This document shows positions 27,264 to 35,732 of a DNA stretch of 64,000 nucleotides, piece by piece (the first letter of the stretch is position 1; every line of letters starts with the position of its first letter). Position numbers and translations under genes: made by a program. The notes under the pieces were generated by a model. It saw only the letters and a program-made list of their open reading frames with translations, had not been told where the DNA came from and did not search any database. The stretch lies in assembly GCF_900169525.1 (NCBI RefSeq), contig NZ_LT821240.1:1251684-1315683 (forward strand), written 5' to 3'. Origin of the DNA: Corynebacterium pacaense (GTDB lineage Bacteria; Actinomycetota; Actinomycetes; Mycobacteriales; Mycobacteriaceae).

Positions 27264-29003
27264 CTACGGCTTCGGGATGTTCCTGAGGTTGGAACGCGCC
27301 AGGTCCAGCATCTTGCCGACGCCACCACCGAAGACCGTGCGCGTGGCCGCCTTGCTGAAGCCCATGACCTGCTCCCAGGTGATATTCGGCGGGATGGACA
27401 GCGCATTGGGATCGGTGACGATCTCAATGAGCGCCGGGCCGTCGGTGGCCAGCGCCTCGGCCAGCTGGGCGCGCAGGGTTGCGGGATCGGTGATGCGCAC
27501 GCTCCGGATACCCGCAGCCTGTGCGATATCGGCGAAGTTCACCTGATCGTGGTCGGTCTCGAACTCCGGCTGACCCTCAACCAGCATCTCGAGCTTGACC
27601 ATTCCGAGGGAGCTGTTGTTGAACACGATGGCCTTCAGGGGCAGTTCGTGGAGCTTGACGGTCAGGAGCTCTCCGAGCAGCATGCCCAGACCACCGTCAC
27701 CGCACATGGCGATCACCTGGCGGTGACGGTCCGCGGCCTGCGCACCGATGGCGTGCGGGAGGGCGTTGGCCATCGTGCCGTGGCGGAAGGATCCAAGGAA
27801 CTCACGCTTGCCCGTCGGGTTGTTGATGTAGCGGGCATGCCAGACGTTGCACATGCCGGTGTCGACGGTGAACACCGCGTCATCGTCGGCAAGCTCGTCC
27901 AGGAGGTCCGCGGCGAACTCCGGATGGATGGGCGTGTGCTTCTCCACATTGTGGGTGTAGGCGTCCACCACGCTGGAAAGTTTGTGCTCGTGCTCCCTGA
28001 GCATCTTGTCCAGGAAGGAGCGGTCCGTCTTCTCCTCGAGGTGCGGCAGTATGTTCTCGATGGTGGCCGCGACATCGCCGACCACCGGATAGGAAACCGT
28101 GGTGCGTCGGCCGATGTGGGCGCCGTTGATATCGATCTGCGCGACGTTGGCCGTGGGGAGGAACTCGGTGTAGGGGAAGTCGGTGCCGAGCAGAATCAGC
28201 AGATCGGCATCATTGGTGGCGTCATGGCAGGCGCCGTATCCGAGGAGTCCCGACATGCCGACATCGAAGGGATTCCCGTGCTGGATGTACTGTTTGCCGC
28301 CGAGAGCGTGCCCGATGGGTGCCTTGATCTTCTCCGCGAGAGTGAGCACCTGGGCGCGGGCGTTCTTGACGCCTGAGCCGCAGAAGAGGGCGACCGTGTC
28401 GGCCTCGTTGATCGCGGAGACCAGGGCTGCCGCCTCGGTGGGGTCGGGGAACACCACGGGACGACCGGTAGAGATAGTGGAGTTGGTGAAGGTGTGCTGC
28501 TTGCTCTCCATCTTCGAGACATCGCCGGGAATGACCACCACGGACACACCGTTGCCCGCCATCGTGGACTGGATGGCGTGATGCAGGACGCGATCACCCT
28601 GATCCGCGCTGTTGATCATCTCGCAGTAGGAGGAGCATTCCTTGAAGAGGATCTCCGGGTGGGTCTCCTGGAAGAAGGTGGAGCCGATCTGCAGGCTCGG
28701 GATATGGCTGGCTATGGCCAGGACCTTCGCACCGTTGCGGTGGGAATCATAGAGGCCCTGGATGAGGTGGGTGTTTCCGGGTCCGCAGGATGCGGCGCAT
28801 ACCGCCAGGTCGCCTGTGACAAGGGATTCGGCTCCTGCGGCAAAGGCAGCCGCCTCCTCGTTCCGCACGTGGATCCACTCGATGTCGGACTGCCTCACCG
28901 CGTCGACGACGGGGTTCAGGCTATCCCCCACCAGCCCGAATATTCTCTTAACACCCTGACGCTCCAGGGTCTCGACCAATTGCTCAGCGAAGGTTTGTGG
29001 CAT
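27264..29003 (-). CDS. pqo: Pyruvate:quinone oxidoreductase (pyruvate dehydrogenase, cytochrome-type)
   Basis: A 579-residue ThDP/FAD flavoenzyme that oxidatively decarboxylates pyruvate to acetate and CO2 and passes electrons to menaquinone at the membrane. The PYR domain has the catalytic Glu in HVRNEEAAAFAAG. The ThDP motif runs from CGDGGLGM to VFNNSSLGM (about 430-465). The C-terminal 25 residues (ARSNLRNIPKP end) resemble the membrane-binding tail of PoxB. ATG 29003 follows TAGGAGTTGTA. The upstream region carries tandem 13-bp repeats. The MerR operator lies 4 bp beyond its stop codon. Confidence 0.95.
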   Translation of the reverse strand: MPQTFAEQLVETLERQGVKRIFGLVGDSLNPVVDAVRQSDIEWIHVRNEEAAAFAAGAESLVTGDLAVCAASCGPGNTHLIQGLYDSHRNGAKVLAIASHIPSLQIGSTFFQETHPEILFKECSSYCEMINSADQGDRVLHHAIQSTMAGNGVSVVVIPGDVSKMESKQHTFTNSTISTGRPVVFPDPTEAAALVSAINEADTVALFCGSGVKNARAQVLTLAEKIKAPIGHALGGKQYIQHGNPFDVGMSGLLGYGACHDATNDADLLILLGTDFPYTEFLPTANVAQIDINGAHIGRRTTVSYPVVGDVAATIENILPHLEEKTDRSFLDKMLREHEHKLSSVVDAYTHNVEKHTPIHPEFAADLLDELADDDAVFTVDTGMCNVWHARYINNPTGKREFLGSFRHGTMANALPHAIGAQAADRHRQVIAMCGDGGLGMLLGELLTVKLHELPLKAIVFNNSSLGMVKLEMLVEGQPEFETDHDQVNFADIAQAAGIRSVRITDPATLRAQLAEALATDGPALIEIVTDPNALSIPPNITWEQVMGFSKAATRTVFGGGVGKMLDLARSNLRNIPKP

Positions 29004-29032
29004 TACAACTCCTAAACGTGGTGGCTTCTATT

Positions 29033-29067
29033 CCCAACCATTGTGAACATTGTGCCCAACCATTGTG
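29033..29067 (-). promoter_or_regulatory. Tandem 13-bp direct repeats upstream of pqo
   Basis: CCCAACCATTGTG occurs twice, at 29033-29045 and 29055-29067, exactly 22 bp apart (two helical turns). A third CATTGTG lies between at 29048-29054. They sit 30-65 bp before the pqo start, where an operator or activator site would be. Confidence 0.6.
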
Positions 29068-29122
29068 CGCTCTCCGGAGGGGTTTGTGCCACGGCAGAAG
29101 AATCGGCGACGGACACTCCGGA

Positions 29123-29159
29123 TTGTCACTGCACCGACCAGTCATTACAGTAACGCTTC
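29123..29159 (+). promoter_or_regulatory. Promoter and 30-bp palindromic operator of the CgmA-like exporter
   Basis: TTGTCA (29123-29128), a 17-bp spacer, then TACAGT (29146-29151). Overlapping both is a 30-bp dyad: 29125-29139 and 29140-29154 match at 10 of 15 positions, including GTnACTG/CAGTnAC ends and GAC/GTC at the centre. This geometry fits occlusion by a TetR-type repressor. Confidence 0.6.
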
Positions 29160-30677
29160 GTGAAAGCAACTCCGAGAACCTCAGCAACGACGTCAATGGA
29201 CACGCCCACCGCACCTCAGCGCTGGGCTTTTCTAGCAGTGATCAGTGCCGGTCTCTTCCTGATCGGGGTGGACAATTCAATTCTCTACACGGCGCTACCG
29301 GTGCTGCGTGAGGATCTGCAGATGACGGAGCTCCAGGGCCTGTGGATCATCAACGCCTATCCGCTCCTGATGGCCGGCCTGCTGCTGGGCACCGGAACGC
29401 TCGGAGACAGGATCGGGCACCGCTTGATGTTTCTGATCGGGCTCTGCATTTTCGGTCTGGCATCGTTGTCCGCGGCCTTTGCCCCGGGTGCCTGGGCGCT
29501 GGTGGCGGCACGCAGCTTCCTCGGGATCGGTGCCGCAACGATGATGCCCGCCACCCTGGCGTTGATCCGAATCACCTTCGAGGACGAGCGTGAACGCAAC
29601 ATGGCAATCGGAATCTGGGGATCGGTGGCGGTGGTGGGGTCCGCCGCAGGTCCGGTGATCGGCGGAGTTCTCCTGGAGTTCTTCTGGTGGGGTTCGGTGT
29701 TCCTGATCAATGTCCCGGTTGCACTGGCGGCACTTATCCTCACCGTCGCGGTGGCGCCTGCGAACATGCCGAACCCGGACTCGCGCTGGGATCTGCTCTC
29801 ATCGATCTACGCGCTGATCACCCTGGCGGCTCTGGTGGTGGGAATCAAGGAGGTGGTCTCTCCGCAGCGTCAGATGTGGTTGCTGGCCTCGGCGCTGATC
29901 GTGTTCCTTTCAGGTGCGGTATTGTTCCGTCTCCGCCAGCAGCGCCTGACCCAACCGCTGATCGACTTCGATCTCTTCCGCAACCGGATCTTCAGCGGTG
30001 GTGTGATAGCAGCCGGAATGTCCATGTTCGTCATGGCCGGAGTCGAGATGACAACCACGCAGCGTTTTCAGCTGTCGATCGGGTTCACCCCGCTGGAAGC
30101 CGGACTGCTCATGGTCTGTCTGGCGGGGGCCGCGATACCCACCTCAATCATCGGTGGCGCCTTCCTGCACAGGTGGGGCTTCCTCCCGTTGATCTGCGGA
30201 GGTTTCCTCGCCGCTGCGGCCGGCATCGCGGTATCGATCTGGGGCGCCACCCATGACAACGGCCTGCCCGCATTCGCCGTCGGGCTGGCGCTCATAGGGG
30301 CCGGAGGCGGTGCGATCATGTCGGTGGCCTCCACGGCGATCATCGGATCGGCGCCGATCCGAAGGGCGGGCATGGCCTCCTCGATCGAGGAGGTCTCCTA
30401 CGAGTTCGGAACACTGTGCTCGGTTTCGCTCTTGGGCAGTCTGTTCCCGGTGTTCTATGCGATCCACGCCCCGGAACAGGTCTCGGGCAGTTTCTCAGCA
30501 GGGGTCCATCATCCGGAGTTCGGCGACGCCGCAAGGGTGGCATTGGACAGCGCCTACATAAACGTCCTGACCATCGCATGTGTGACGGCCCTCCTTGCCG
30601 CCGGGGTGACGGCGTGGCTCTTCCGTGGCAACCCCGGACGGGCCACATATCAGGACAAGGAACGCGTGCTCCCCTAG
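29160..30677 (+). CDS. DHA2-type major facilitator drug exporter (CgmA-like)
   Basis: A 505-residue transporter with 14 predicted membrane helices, a DHA2/QacA-type drug:H+ antiporter. Motifs seen are GTLGDRIGHRLMF (motif A), FLGIGAATMMPATLALI and the motif C-like GPVIGGVLLEFFWW. Position next to pqo matches C. glutamicum cgmA. GTG 29160 is chosen because a -10 hexamer ends 8 nt before it (leaderless). ATG 29196, giving MDTPTAPQRWAF, is an alternative, also without a ribosome binding site. Unlike C. glutamicum, no TetR repressor gene follows. Confidence 0.85.
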   Translation: MKATPRTSATTSMDTPTAPQRWAFLAVISAGLFLIGVDNSILYTALPVLREDLQMTELQGLWIINAYPLLMAGLLLGTGTLGDRIGHRLMFLIGLCIFGLASLSAAFAPGAWALVAARSFLGIGAATMMPATLALIRITFEDERERNMAIGIWGSVAVVGSAAGPVIGGVLLEFFWWGSVFLINVPVALAALILTVAVAPANMPNPDSRWDLLSSIYALITLAALVVGIKEVVSPQRQMWLLASALIVFLSGAVLFRLRQQRLTQPLIDFDLFRNRIFSGGVIAAGMSMFVMAGVEMTTTQRFQLSIGFTPLEAGLLMVCLAGAAIPTSIIGGAFLHRWGFLPLICGGFLAAAAGIAVSIWGATHDNGLPAFAVGLALIGAGGGAIMSVASTAIIGSAPIRRAGMASSIEEVSYEFGTLCSVSLLGSLFPVFYAIHAPEQVSGSFSAGVHHPEFGDAARVALDSAYINVLTIACVTALLAAGVTAWLFRGNPGRATYQDKERVLP

Positions 30678-30688
30678 AGTCATCTCAC
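30675..30688 (+). promoter_or_regulatory. -10 box of the UMF1-type transporter gene
   Basis: TAGAGT (30675-30680), 8 nt before ATG 30689. AGGACA at 30652-30657 is 17 bp upstream. No Shine-Dalgarno, so probably leaderless. Confidence 0.5.
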
Positions 30689-32008
30689 ATGACTATCGCC
30701 GCACAGAAACCGCGATCTGCAGCCGGTTCCGGCTCCGTTGGTGCCTGGGCTTTCTGGGACTGGGGATCGGCGGCCTTCAACGCGGTCCTGGTCACCTTCA
30801 TCTTTTCGGTGTACCTGACCGATTCCGTCGGAGCGACACTGCCGGAGGGGTCCAACGCCACCTCCCTGTACTCCATGGCCGTGGCGATCGCGGGTGTCAT
30901 CGTCGCGGTGGTTGCCCCGGTGATGGGCCGACGATCCGATATTCGTGGGACCCGCAGGAGATCGCTGAGAACCTGGACGCTGATCACGGTCGGCCTGATG
31001 TTCGCACTCTTCACGGTGCACAACACCGATCCGATGTACTTCTGGCTCGGAGTGTTCATCATGGCCGTTGCCAATGTGACCTTCGAGTTCGCCGAGGTGC
31101 AGTACTACGCGCAGCTTTCCCAGATCTCCACCAGGGAGAACGTGGGTAAGATCTCCGGATTCGGCTGGTCCATGGGCTATTTCGGTGGGATCATTCTGCT
31201 ACTCCTCTGTTACTTCGGATTTGTGGCTGGCTCGGGCGAGACCAGAGGGTTTCTGGGTATCCCGATTGAGAACGGACTGAACATCCGCCTCGTCGCGGTG
31301 TTCGCGGCGGCATGGTTCCTGGTCTCGGCGATTCCGGCACTGCTGAAGATCCCCGAGATCGAACCCCAGGTCACCGAGGAGCGCCGGCCACGGGGAATCA
31401 TCGCCGCTTATGCAGATCTCATCGATCAGATCAGGGGTTTGTGGCGCACCGACCGGAACGCGGTGTTCTTTCTCATCGCATCCGCGGTTTTCCGTGACGG
31501 ACTGACCGGAGTGTTCACCTTCGGCGCGATCCTCGCCGTGACGGTCTATGGCATCTCCGCGGGCGATGTTCTCCTTTTCGGTGTCGCAGCCAATGTGGTC
31601 TCCGCCCTCGGCGCCCTGCTCGGTGGCTTCCTCGATGACAGAATCGGCCCCAGGCCGATCATCCTGGTGTCACTGTTCCTCATGATCATTGATGCACTCA
31701 TCCTGTACTTGGTCGACGGTCCCCTGATGTTCTGGATCTCCGGTCTCGTCCTGTGTGCATTCGTCGGTCCGGCTCAGTCGGCGTCGAGAAGCTTCCTCAG
31801 CCGGTTGTCCCCGGAGGGTCAGGAGGGTCAGCTTTTCGGCCTCTACGCAACAACCGGGCGCGCCGTTAGCTGGATGGCTCCGGCCCTGTTCGGCCTCTTC
31901 GTAGGTTTCACCGGCGATGACCGCACGGGAATCCTGGGGATCGCGCTGCTGCTCCTTCTCGGTGCACTGCTGCTGCTCGGCGTGAAGTCTCCTCCGAAAG
32001 TTCACTAG
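30689..32008 (+). CDS. UMF1-family major facilitator transporter
   Basis: A 439-residue membrane protein with about 12 helices. The early motif AWAFWDWGSAAFNAVLVTFI is typical of the UMF1 / Atg22-like family, followed by GRRSDIRGTRRRSL and FEFAEVQYYAQLSQ. Bacterial substrates are unknown; yeast Atg22 exports amino acids from the vacuole. ATG 30689 (MTIAAQKPRS) follows a -10 box and lies 11 bp after the stop of the preceding exporter. It shares a CTAG stop tetramer with the converging HNH gene. Confidence 0.8.
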   Translation: MTIAAQKPRSAAGSGSVGAWAFWDWGSAAFNAVLVTFIFSVYLTDSVGATLPEGSNATSLYSMAVAIAGVIVAVVAPVMGRRSDIRGTRRRSLRTWTLITVGLMFALFTVHNTDPMYFWLGVFIMAVANVTFEFAEVQYYAQLSQISTRENVGKISGFGWSMGYFGGIILLLLCYFGFVAGSGETRGFLGIPIENGLNIRLVAVFAAAWFLVSAIPALLKIPEIEPQVTEERRPRGIIAAYADLIDQIRGLWRTDRNAVFFLIASAVFRDGLTGVFTFGAILAVTVYGISAGDVLLFGVAANVVSALGALLGGFLDDRIGPRPIILVSLFLMIIDALILYLVDGPLMFWISGLVLCAFVGPAQSASRSFLSRLSPEGQEGQLFGLYATTGRAVSWMAPALFGLFVGFTGDDRTGILGIALLLLLGALLLLGVKSPPKVH

Positions 32009-33225
32009 TCCTGTCCCGTCGCCCGTTTTCTGGCTGCGTTTCGACGCGCACGCCGCTTCTGCGCCACCGTCCGCATCCAGCGCAGCCCCATCGGGCTGAA
32101 TGGTCCATCGAGATCCGAGGCTGTTTCCGTGCCGTCCTCCTCGGTGAAGTAGACCACCCCCTCCTCCTCGTCCAGGCGGTACTTCAGGCGCCCCTCGGTT
32201 TTCTGGTTGTGGTGGTACCGGCAGAGATCGCAGATATTGCACGGGCTGGTCGGGCCGCCATCGGCATGGTTGCGGATGTGATCACAATCGCAGCGGAAGG
32301 CGGAAACGGTGCAACCCGGTACCACGCAGTGACCATCCCGGGCCTTGCAGTAGAGCTTCATGCCCTCGGGAACCACGTAGGAATCCGTGCGCATATCCCT
32401 GGCCCTGTTCATGTCCCGAACAAGACTGACCTGGGCCCGGATTCTCTGCTCATCGGCGTAGTCGAGGTAACCGGGTCCGTCCATGTAGATCGGCGCATCC
32501 TCATCATTGATGGTGAACACGTTGAGCACGACCTTCGGGGCGACGGCACCGGTGATCAGCTCAATAAGCGCCTGGGGAGCCGAGACACCGTTTTCGCTCG
32601 CATACTCATGGATGGCGGCCTCGACCACCGCACCATCCACCGGATCCAGCACCCCCTCGATGATCGTCATATCAAAGTCCGAGGTCCGGAATCCGAGACT
32701 CTCGGTGTCCTTTGCGCTGTTCTCCCCGTTCGCAATGGCCGGATCAAGTTCGCGGATCCATGCGCGGATCTCCTTGAGGATCTTCTTCTTGCTCGGCAAC
32801 CACTGATTCGCCCTCTTGGGTGTGAGGAACTGGGTCAGCCTGCGATCGATTTCGGTGAAGATCTCCGTGGCTTCGGGATCCACCTCGTTGAGAACAACGG
32901 TGATTGCCGCCATAACGTCCAGATCCACATGCCAGAGAACGCTGATGAGTCCGGAGAATGAGGGAAGTTCGCCCAACATCGCGAGGGCATCGAGATAGCG
33001 TTCGGCTTTTCTCTCCCCCACGCCGGTGCGACGGGCCATCTGACGAAAGCTGAGGCCAGCATCCTCGTCCTCGTTGCCCGTGAAGGCCATCCACAGCAGG
33101 TAGTGGTTGTAAACGATCACCCGCGAATGAAACGCAACCGGATCATTCCTGTCATTGACCGAGTAATAGGCCCCGGGATTCTCACCTCCCAGTTCAGGTG
33201 GTAGAAGGTCTAGATTCAGTGTCAT
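32005..33225 (-). CDS. DUF222 / HNH endonuclease domain protein (13E12-type)
   Basis: A 406-residue protein. The N-terminal DUF222-like region (about 50-260) includes ARRTGVGERKAERYLDAL and GVLDPVDGAVVEAAIHE. The C-terminal HNH domain (about 298-345) has CVVPGC, CDCDHIRNHADGGPT and LCRYHHNQKTEGRL. The C-terminal 20 residues are Arg/Lys rich. Such proteins are abundant in actinobacteria and often repeated in a genome; some may be mobile-element derived, and no activity has been shown for most. AT-rich flanks with palindromes set it apart from its neighbours. Confidence 0.85.
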   Translation of the reverse strand: MTLNLDLLPPELGGENPGAYYSVNDRNDPVAFHSRVIVYNHYLLWMAFTGNEDEDAGLSFRQMARRTGVGERKAERYLDALAMLGELPSFSGLISVLWHVDLDVMAAITVVLNEVDPEATEIFTEIDRRLTQFLTPKRANQWLPSKKKILKEIRAWIRELDPAIANGENSAKDTESLGFRTSDFDMTIIEGVLDPVDGAVVEAAIHEYASENGVSAPQALIELITGAVAPKVVLNVFTINDEDAPIYMDGPGYLDYADEQRIRAQVSLVRDMNRARDMRTDSYVVPEGMKLYCKARDGHCVVPGCTVSAFRCDCDHIRNHADGGPTSPCNICDLCRYHHNQKTEGRLKYRLDEEEGVVYFTEEDGTETASDLDGPFSPMGLRWMRTVAQKRRARRNAARKRATGQD

Positions 33226-33244
33226 TTCCGCCCCGCCTAACTAA

Positions 33245-33264
33245 ATTAGAATTTTTGTTCTAAT
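33245..33264 (-). promoter_or_regulatory. Perfect AT-rich palindrome before the HNH gene
   Basis: ATTAGAA (33245-33251) and TTCTAAT (33258-33264) with a 6-nt centre, 20 bp before the ATG at 33225. It could be an operator or a leader hairpin. Confidence 0.45.
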
Positions 33265-33406
33265 CAATTTTCGCACACGAGAACGGTCCATACAATCGAA
33301 CACCAGGTGATTTTTAGGTTAAGTACCAACTATATGGAATAGAACATATCGGCCAATCATGAGCGGCCGGTCCACCGACCTCAACAGGGCGGCCGCCCCG
33401 GGAGCT

Positions 33407-33781
33407 CTACTCCGGAAGTTCGAACTCAACCCCACCCGACCATGCAATATCCACTTCGAGGATCTCCGCCAGTTTCGGGAGGGTTCGACTCGACGGACTT
33501 CGCAGCTGAACCTCAACGCCGAGATCCGGCATCAGTGCCGCCGGCGGAACGTCCAACGCATAGGAGAGTGAATAAAGAGTCTTCAGACTGGGATTCGCCG
33601 GCTTGTTCGGCTTACCGGAGGCGTAGCCGCGCTCAATGTTCTGAATGAGGTTTCTGCTCACCCCGGACAGTTCCGACAGCTGCTCCTGGGTCAGACCGCG
33701 ATACCTGCGAAGCTGCCGGGCCCGATGCGCCAACGCCGATCCGTAGGTTTCCCATTCGAGATCGGGTGGCGGCTTCTGCAT
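33407..33781 (-). CDS. Small XRE-family transcriptional regulator
   Basis: A 124-residue protein with an N-terminal Cro/C1-type helix-turn-helix (about 15-75): RARQLRRYRGLTQEQLSEL, then SGVSRNLIQNIERGYASG and LYSLSYALDVPPAALMP. A short C-terminal region of about 45 residues has unknown role. Start ATG 33781 is chosen because a perfect -10 TATAAT (33821-33826) excludes the upstream GTG at 33820. A palindrome spans that -10, so it may repress itself. It lies downstream of ddh and convergent with nothing; its target is unknown. Confidence 0.8.
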   Translation of the reverse strand: MQKPPPDLEWETYGSALAHRARQLRRYRGLTQEQLSELSGVSRNLIQNIERGYASGKPNKPANPSLKTLYSLSYALDVPPAALMPDLGVEVQLRSPSSRTLPKLAEILEVDIAWSGGVEFELPE

Positions 33782-33816
33782 ACAACAAAATGTGCCCTGA
33801 GGCTGGAACAAAGTCC

Positions 33817-33832
33817 GCACATTATATTGTGC
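33817..33832 (-). promoter_or_regulatory. TATAAT -10 inside a 16-bp palindrome (XRE gene)
   Basis: GCACA (33817-33821) and TGTGC (33828-33832) flank a perfect minus-strand TATAAT at 33821-33826. This is the layout expected for an autorepressor site. Confidence 0.55.
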
Positions 33833-33863
33833 ATAGGTTTATTGCGGTGGGACCCCGCTCCCC

Positions 33864-34826
33864 CTACACATCCCGCGCGATCAGCTCATCCAGGGGCTCC
33901 GGCGAGAGGAGGAAGGGGGCGATCTCCAGGACGGTGAACGCCCCGCTGTGCCCGAATTGGCGCAGACGGTGCGCCGCCCGACCGTAGGCGATCTGGACGG
34001 AGGCCGTGAAATCGGGATTCCGGTCGAGCTTCAGCGTGTACTCCACCAGGTGATGGAATCCGCCGGTGTCGCCAGTGGTGATCACGTGCCCACCGTGAGG
34101 CATGCCGGAGTGCTCGGCGTCAAAGGTCGCCTCATCGATGAAATTGACCTCCACCTCGTATCCGGCGAAATAGTCCGGCATTGTGCGGATCGCCTCTTCG
34201 ATCCGCTCGTGGTCGGAGGGCTCCGCGACCACGAAACACTGACGTCTGTGCGTCTGTTTTCCGGTCAGCCCATCCGCCTCGCCCCGGCGCGCCTTCTCCA
34301 GCGCTTCCTCCGATGGCAGGGTGTACTGCACGGCTTTCTTCACCCCGGGAATGCGGCGCAGCGCGTCGGAGTGTCCCTGGGACAGGCCCGGACCCCAGAA
34401 GGTGTGTTGCTGGTGATTGCTCAGAACGGCCGCGCCGTAGACGCGGTTGAGGGAGAACATACCCGGGTCCCAGCCGGTGGAGACGACGGAGACGGTACCG
34501 GCGGCACGTGCGGCTTCGTCCATGCTCCGCCGGTGACGCGGAATATCGCGGTGGTTATCGTAGGTGTCCACGGTGTTGGCGTATGCGGCGAGCCCCGGCG
34601 CCAGGGCGGGGATGTCGGTCGCGGAGCCCATGCAGAGGAAGAGGACATCCACCTCATCGGCATGCCTGTCCACCTCGCCGACACTCCACACCGGCACCTG
34701 CGTGTCCAGGGTGGGACGGCGGGAGAACACACCCACCAGTTCCATGTCCGGCTGTTCCGCCAGCAGCTTCTCCACACTTCTACCAAGATTTCCATAGCCG
34801 ACGATGGCCGCACGGATCTTGCTCAT
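33864..34826 (-). CDS. ddh: meso-Diaminopimelate D-dehydrogenase
   Basis: Ddh makes meso-diaminopimelate from tetrahydrodipicolinate, NADPH and ammonia in one step. This bypasses the succinylase route to lysine and peptidoglycan. The 320-residue protein begins MSKIRAAIVGYGNLGRSVE, the Rossmann NADPH motif. FLCMGSATDIP, STGWDPGMFSLNR, WGPGLSQGHSDA and HSGMPHGGHVITTGDTGG are the substrate-binding blocks known in C. glutamicum Ddh. No Shine-Dalgarno is obvious. The enzyme is a recognised trait of C. glutamicum-like species. Confidence 0.96.
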   Translation of the reverse strand: MSKIRAAIVGYGNLGRSVEKLLAEQPDMELVGVFSRRPTLDTQVPVWSVGEVDRHADEVDVLFLCMGSATDIPALAPGLAAYANTVDTYDNHRDIPRHRRSMDEAARAAGTVSVVSTGWDPGMFSLNRVYGAAVLSNHQQHTFWGPGLSQGHSDALRRIPGVKKAVQYTLPSEEALEKARRGEADGLTGKQTHRRQCFVVAEPSDHERIEEAIRTMPDYFAGYEVEVNFIDEATFDAEHSGMPHGGHVITTGDTGGFHHLVEYTLKLDRNPDFTASVQIAYGRAAHRLRQFGHSGAFTVLEIAPFLLSPEPLDELIARDV

Positions 34827-34889
34827 CGATATCCTCCACAGTCACGGGTCATGTACTTCCCGAGCTTACCGAGGGGGCATACTGATCCC

Positions 34890-35732
34890 ATGTTTCAGGG
34901 ATCGTTGCATCATCAGGGCAGGGAGCGGACATTCACCGTCGTGGAAACAGATGCACCGTCACCCGATCTGTGCGTGTTCTTCCATGGTTCGCGGCAAACC
35001 GGGACCGTCGCCCGGAAATTCACCAACTTCACCTTCGACACCCTGAGCACCCGTGGGTGCGTGGTGTGCTACGTTGACGGCGTCGATAGGCATTTCAATG
35101 ATGCACGGCTCGGACTCAGCGAATCCACCCGCGAGCTCGGGGTCGATGATGTTGGTTTCTTCACCGCGCTGCTCCGGCTGATGCACGAGCGCTACGGAAT
35201 CTCCCGCGTATTCGTGGTGGGCTATTCCAACGGCGGGCAGATGGTGATGCGGCTGATGCACGAGGTGCCCAAACTGTTGGACGGCGCAGCGACCATAGCC
35301 GCGAACTTCCCCACCCGTGGCAACACGCTGCCGTCGGTGCTCAACCGCAAACCCCATCCCGTTTCCTACCTCGCCATGGCGGGGACCGCCGATCCCTTCT
35401 CACCCTACAGCGGTGGCGATTCCGGGATCAGCGCCAGCGTGCGACGCGGGCACGGGCTGTCCGCGCCCGATTCGGCCGCGTACTTCGCACGCAGAAACCA
35501 GCTTGACGACGCCCCCCTCCGCACCCGTTACGCCACCAACGTGGTGGTCGACCGTTGGCGGGGCGCGGCGCCCGTCGAGCTGTGGACGCTGATCGGGGTC
35601 GGCCACCTTGTCCCCAGCGGGCGGGACTATCCCCCATTTCTCGGACCGTCGACCGATCAGCTGGTGGCCGCGGAGGTGATCGGGGATTTCTTCGGTCTGC
35701 TACCCCGCGGCGATTCTGACCAGCCCGCGTAG
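34890..35732 (+). CDS. Alpha/beta hydrolase, LpqC / PHB-depolymerase-like esterase
   Basis: A 280-residue protein with no signal peptide. Ser113 lies in VVGYSNGGQMVM; the charge-relay Asp is likely in AGTADPFSPYSGG and the His in GVGHLVPSG (near 246). VFFHGSRQTG is the oxyanion-hole region. The organisation matches the LpqC-like esterase/polyhydroxybutyrate-depolymerase group, so it is probably a cytosolic carboxylesterase of unknown substrate. ATG 34890 has GAGGGGG about 12 nt upstream. Its 3' end overlaps the converging DUF1801-type gene by 33 bp. Confidence 0.8.
   Translation: MFQGSLHHQGRERTFTVVETDAPSPDLCVFFHGSRQTGTVARKFTNFTFDTLSTRGCVVCYVDGVDRHFNDARLGLSESTRELGVDDVGFFTALLRLMHERYGISRVFVVGYSNGGQMVMRLMHEVPKLLDGAATIAANFPTRGNTLPSVLNRKPHPVSYLAMAGTADPFSPYSGGDSGISASVRRGHGLSAPDSAAYFARRNQLDDAPLRTRYATNVVVDRWRGAAPVELWTLIGVGHLVPSGRDYPPFLGPSTDQLVAAEVIGDFFGLLPRGDSDQPA

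Noticed and set aside
33295..33312. LexA/SOS box near the HNH gene
   Set aside because: TCGAACA is present but the second arm (TGTTCGA) is not.
33948..34889. N-terminal extension of the LpqC-like hydrolase across ddh
   Set aside because: The frame is open opposite ddh, but the hydrolase fold starts at ATG 34890, which has a ribosome binding site; the extension is not protein-like.
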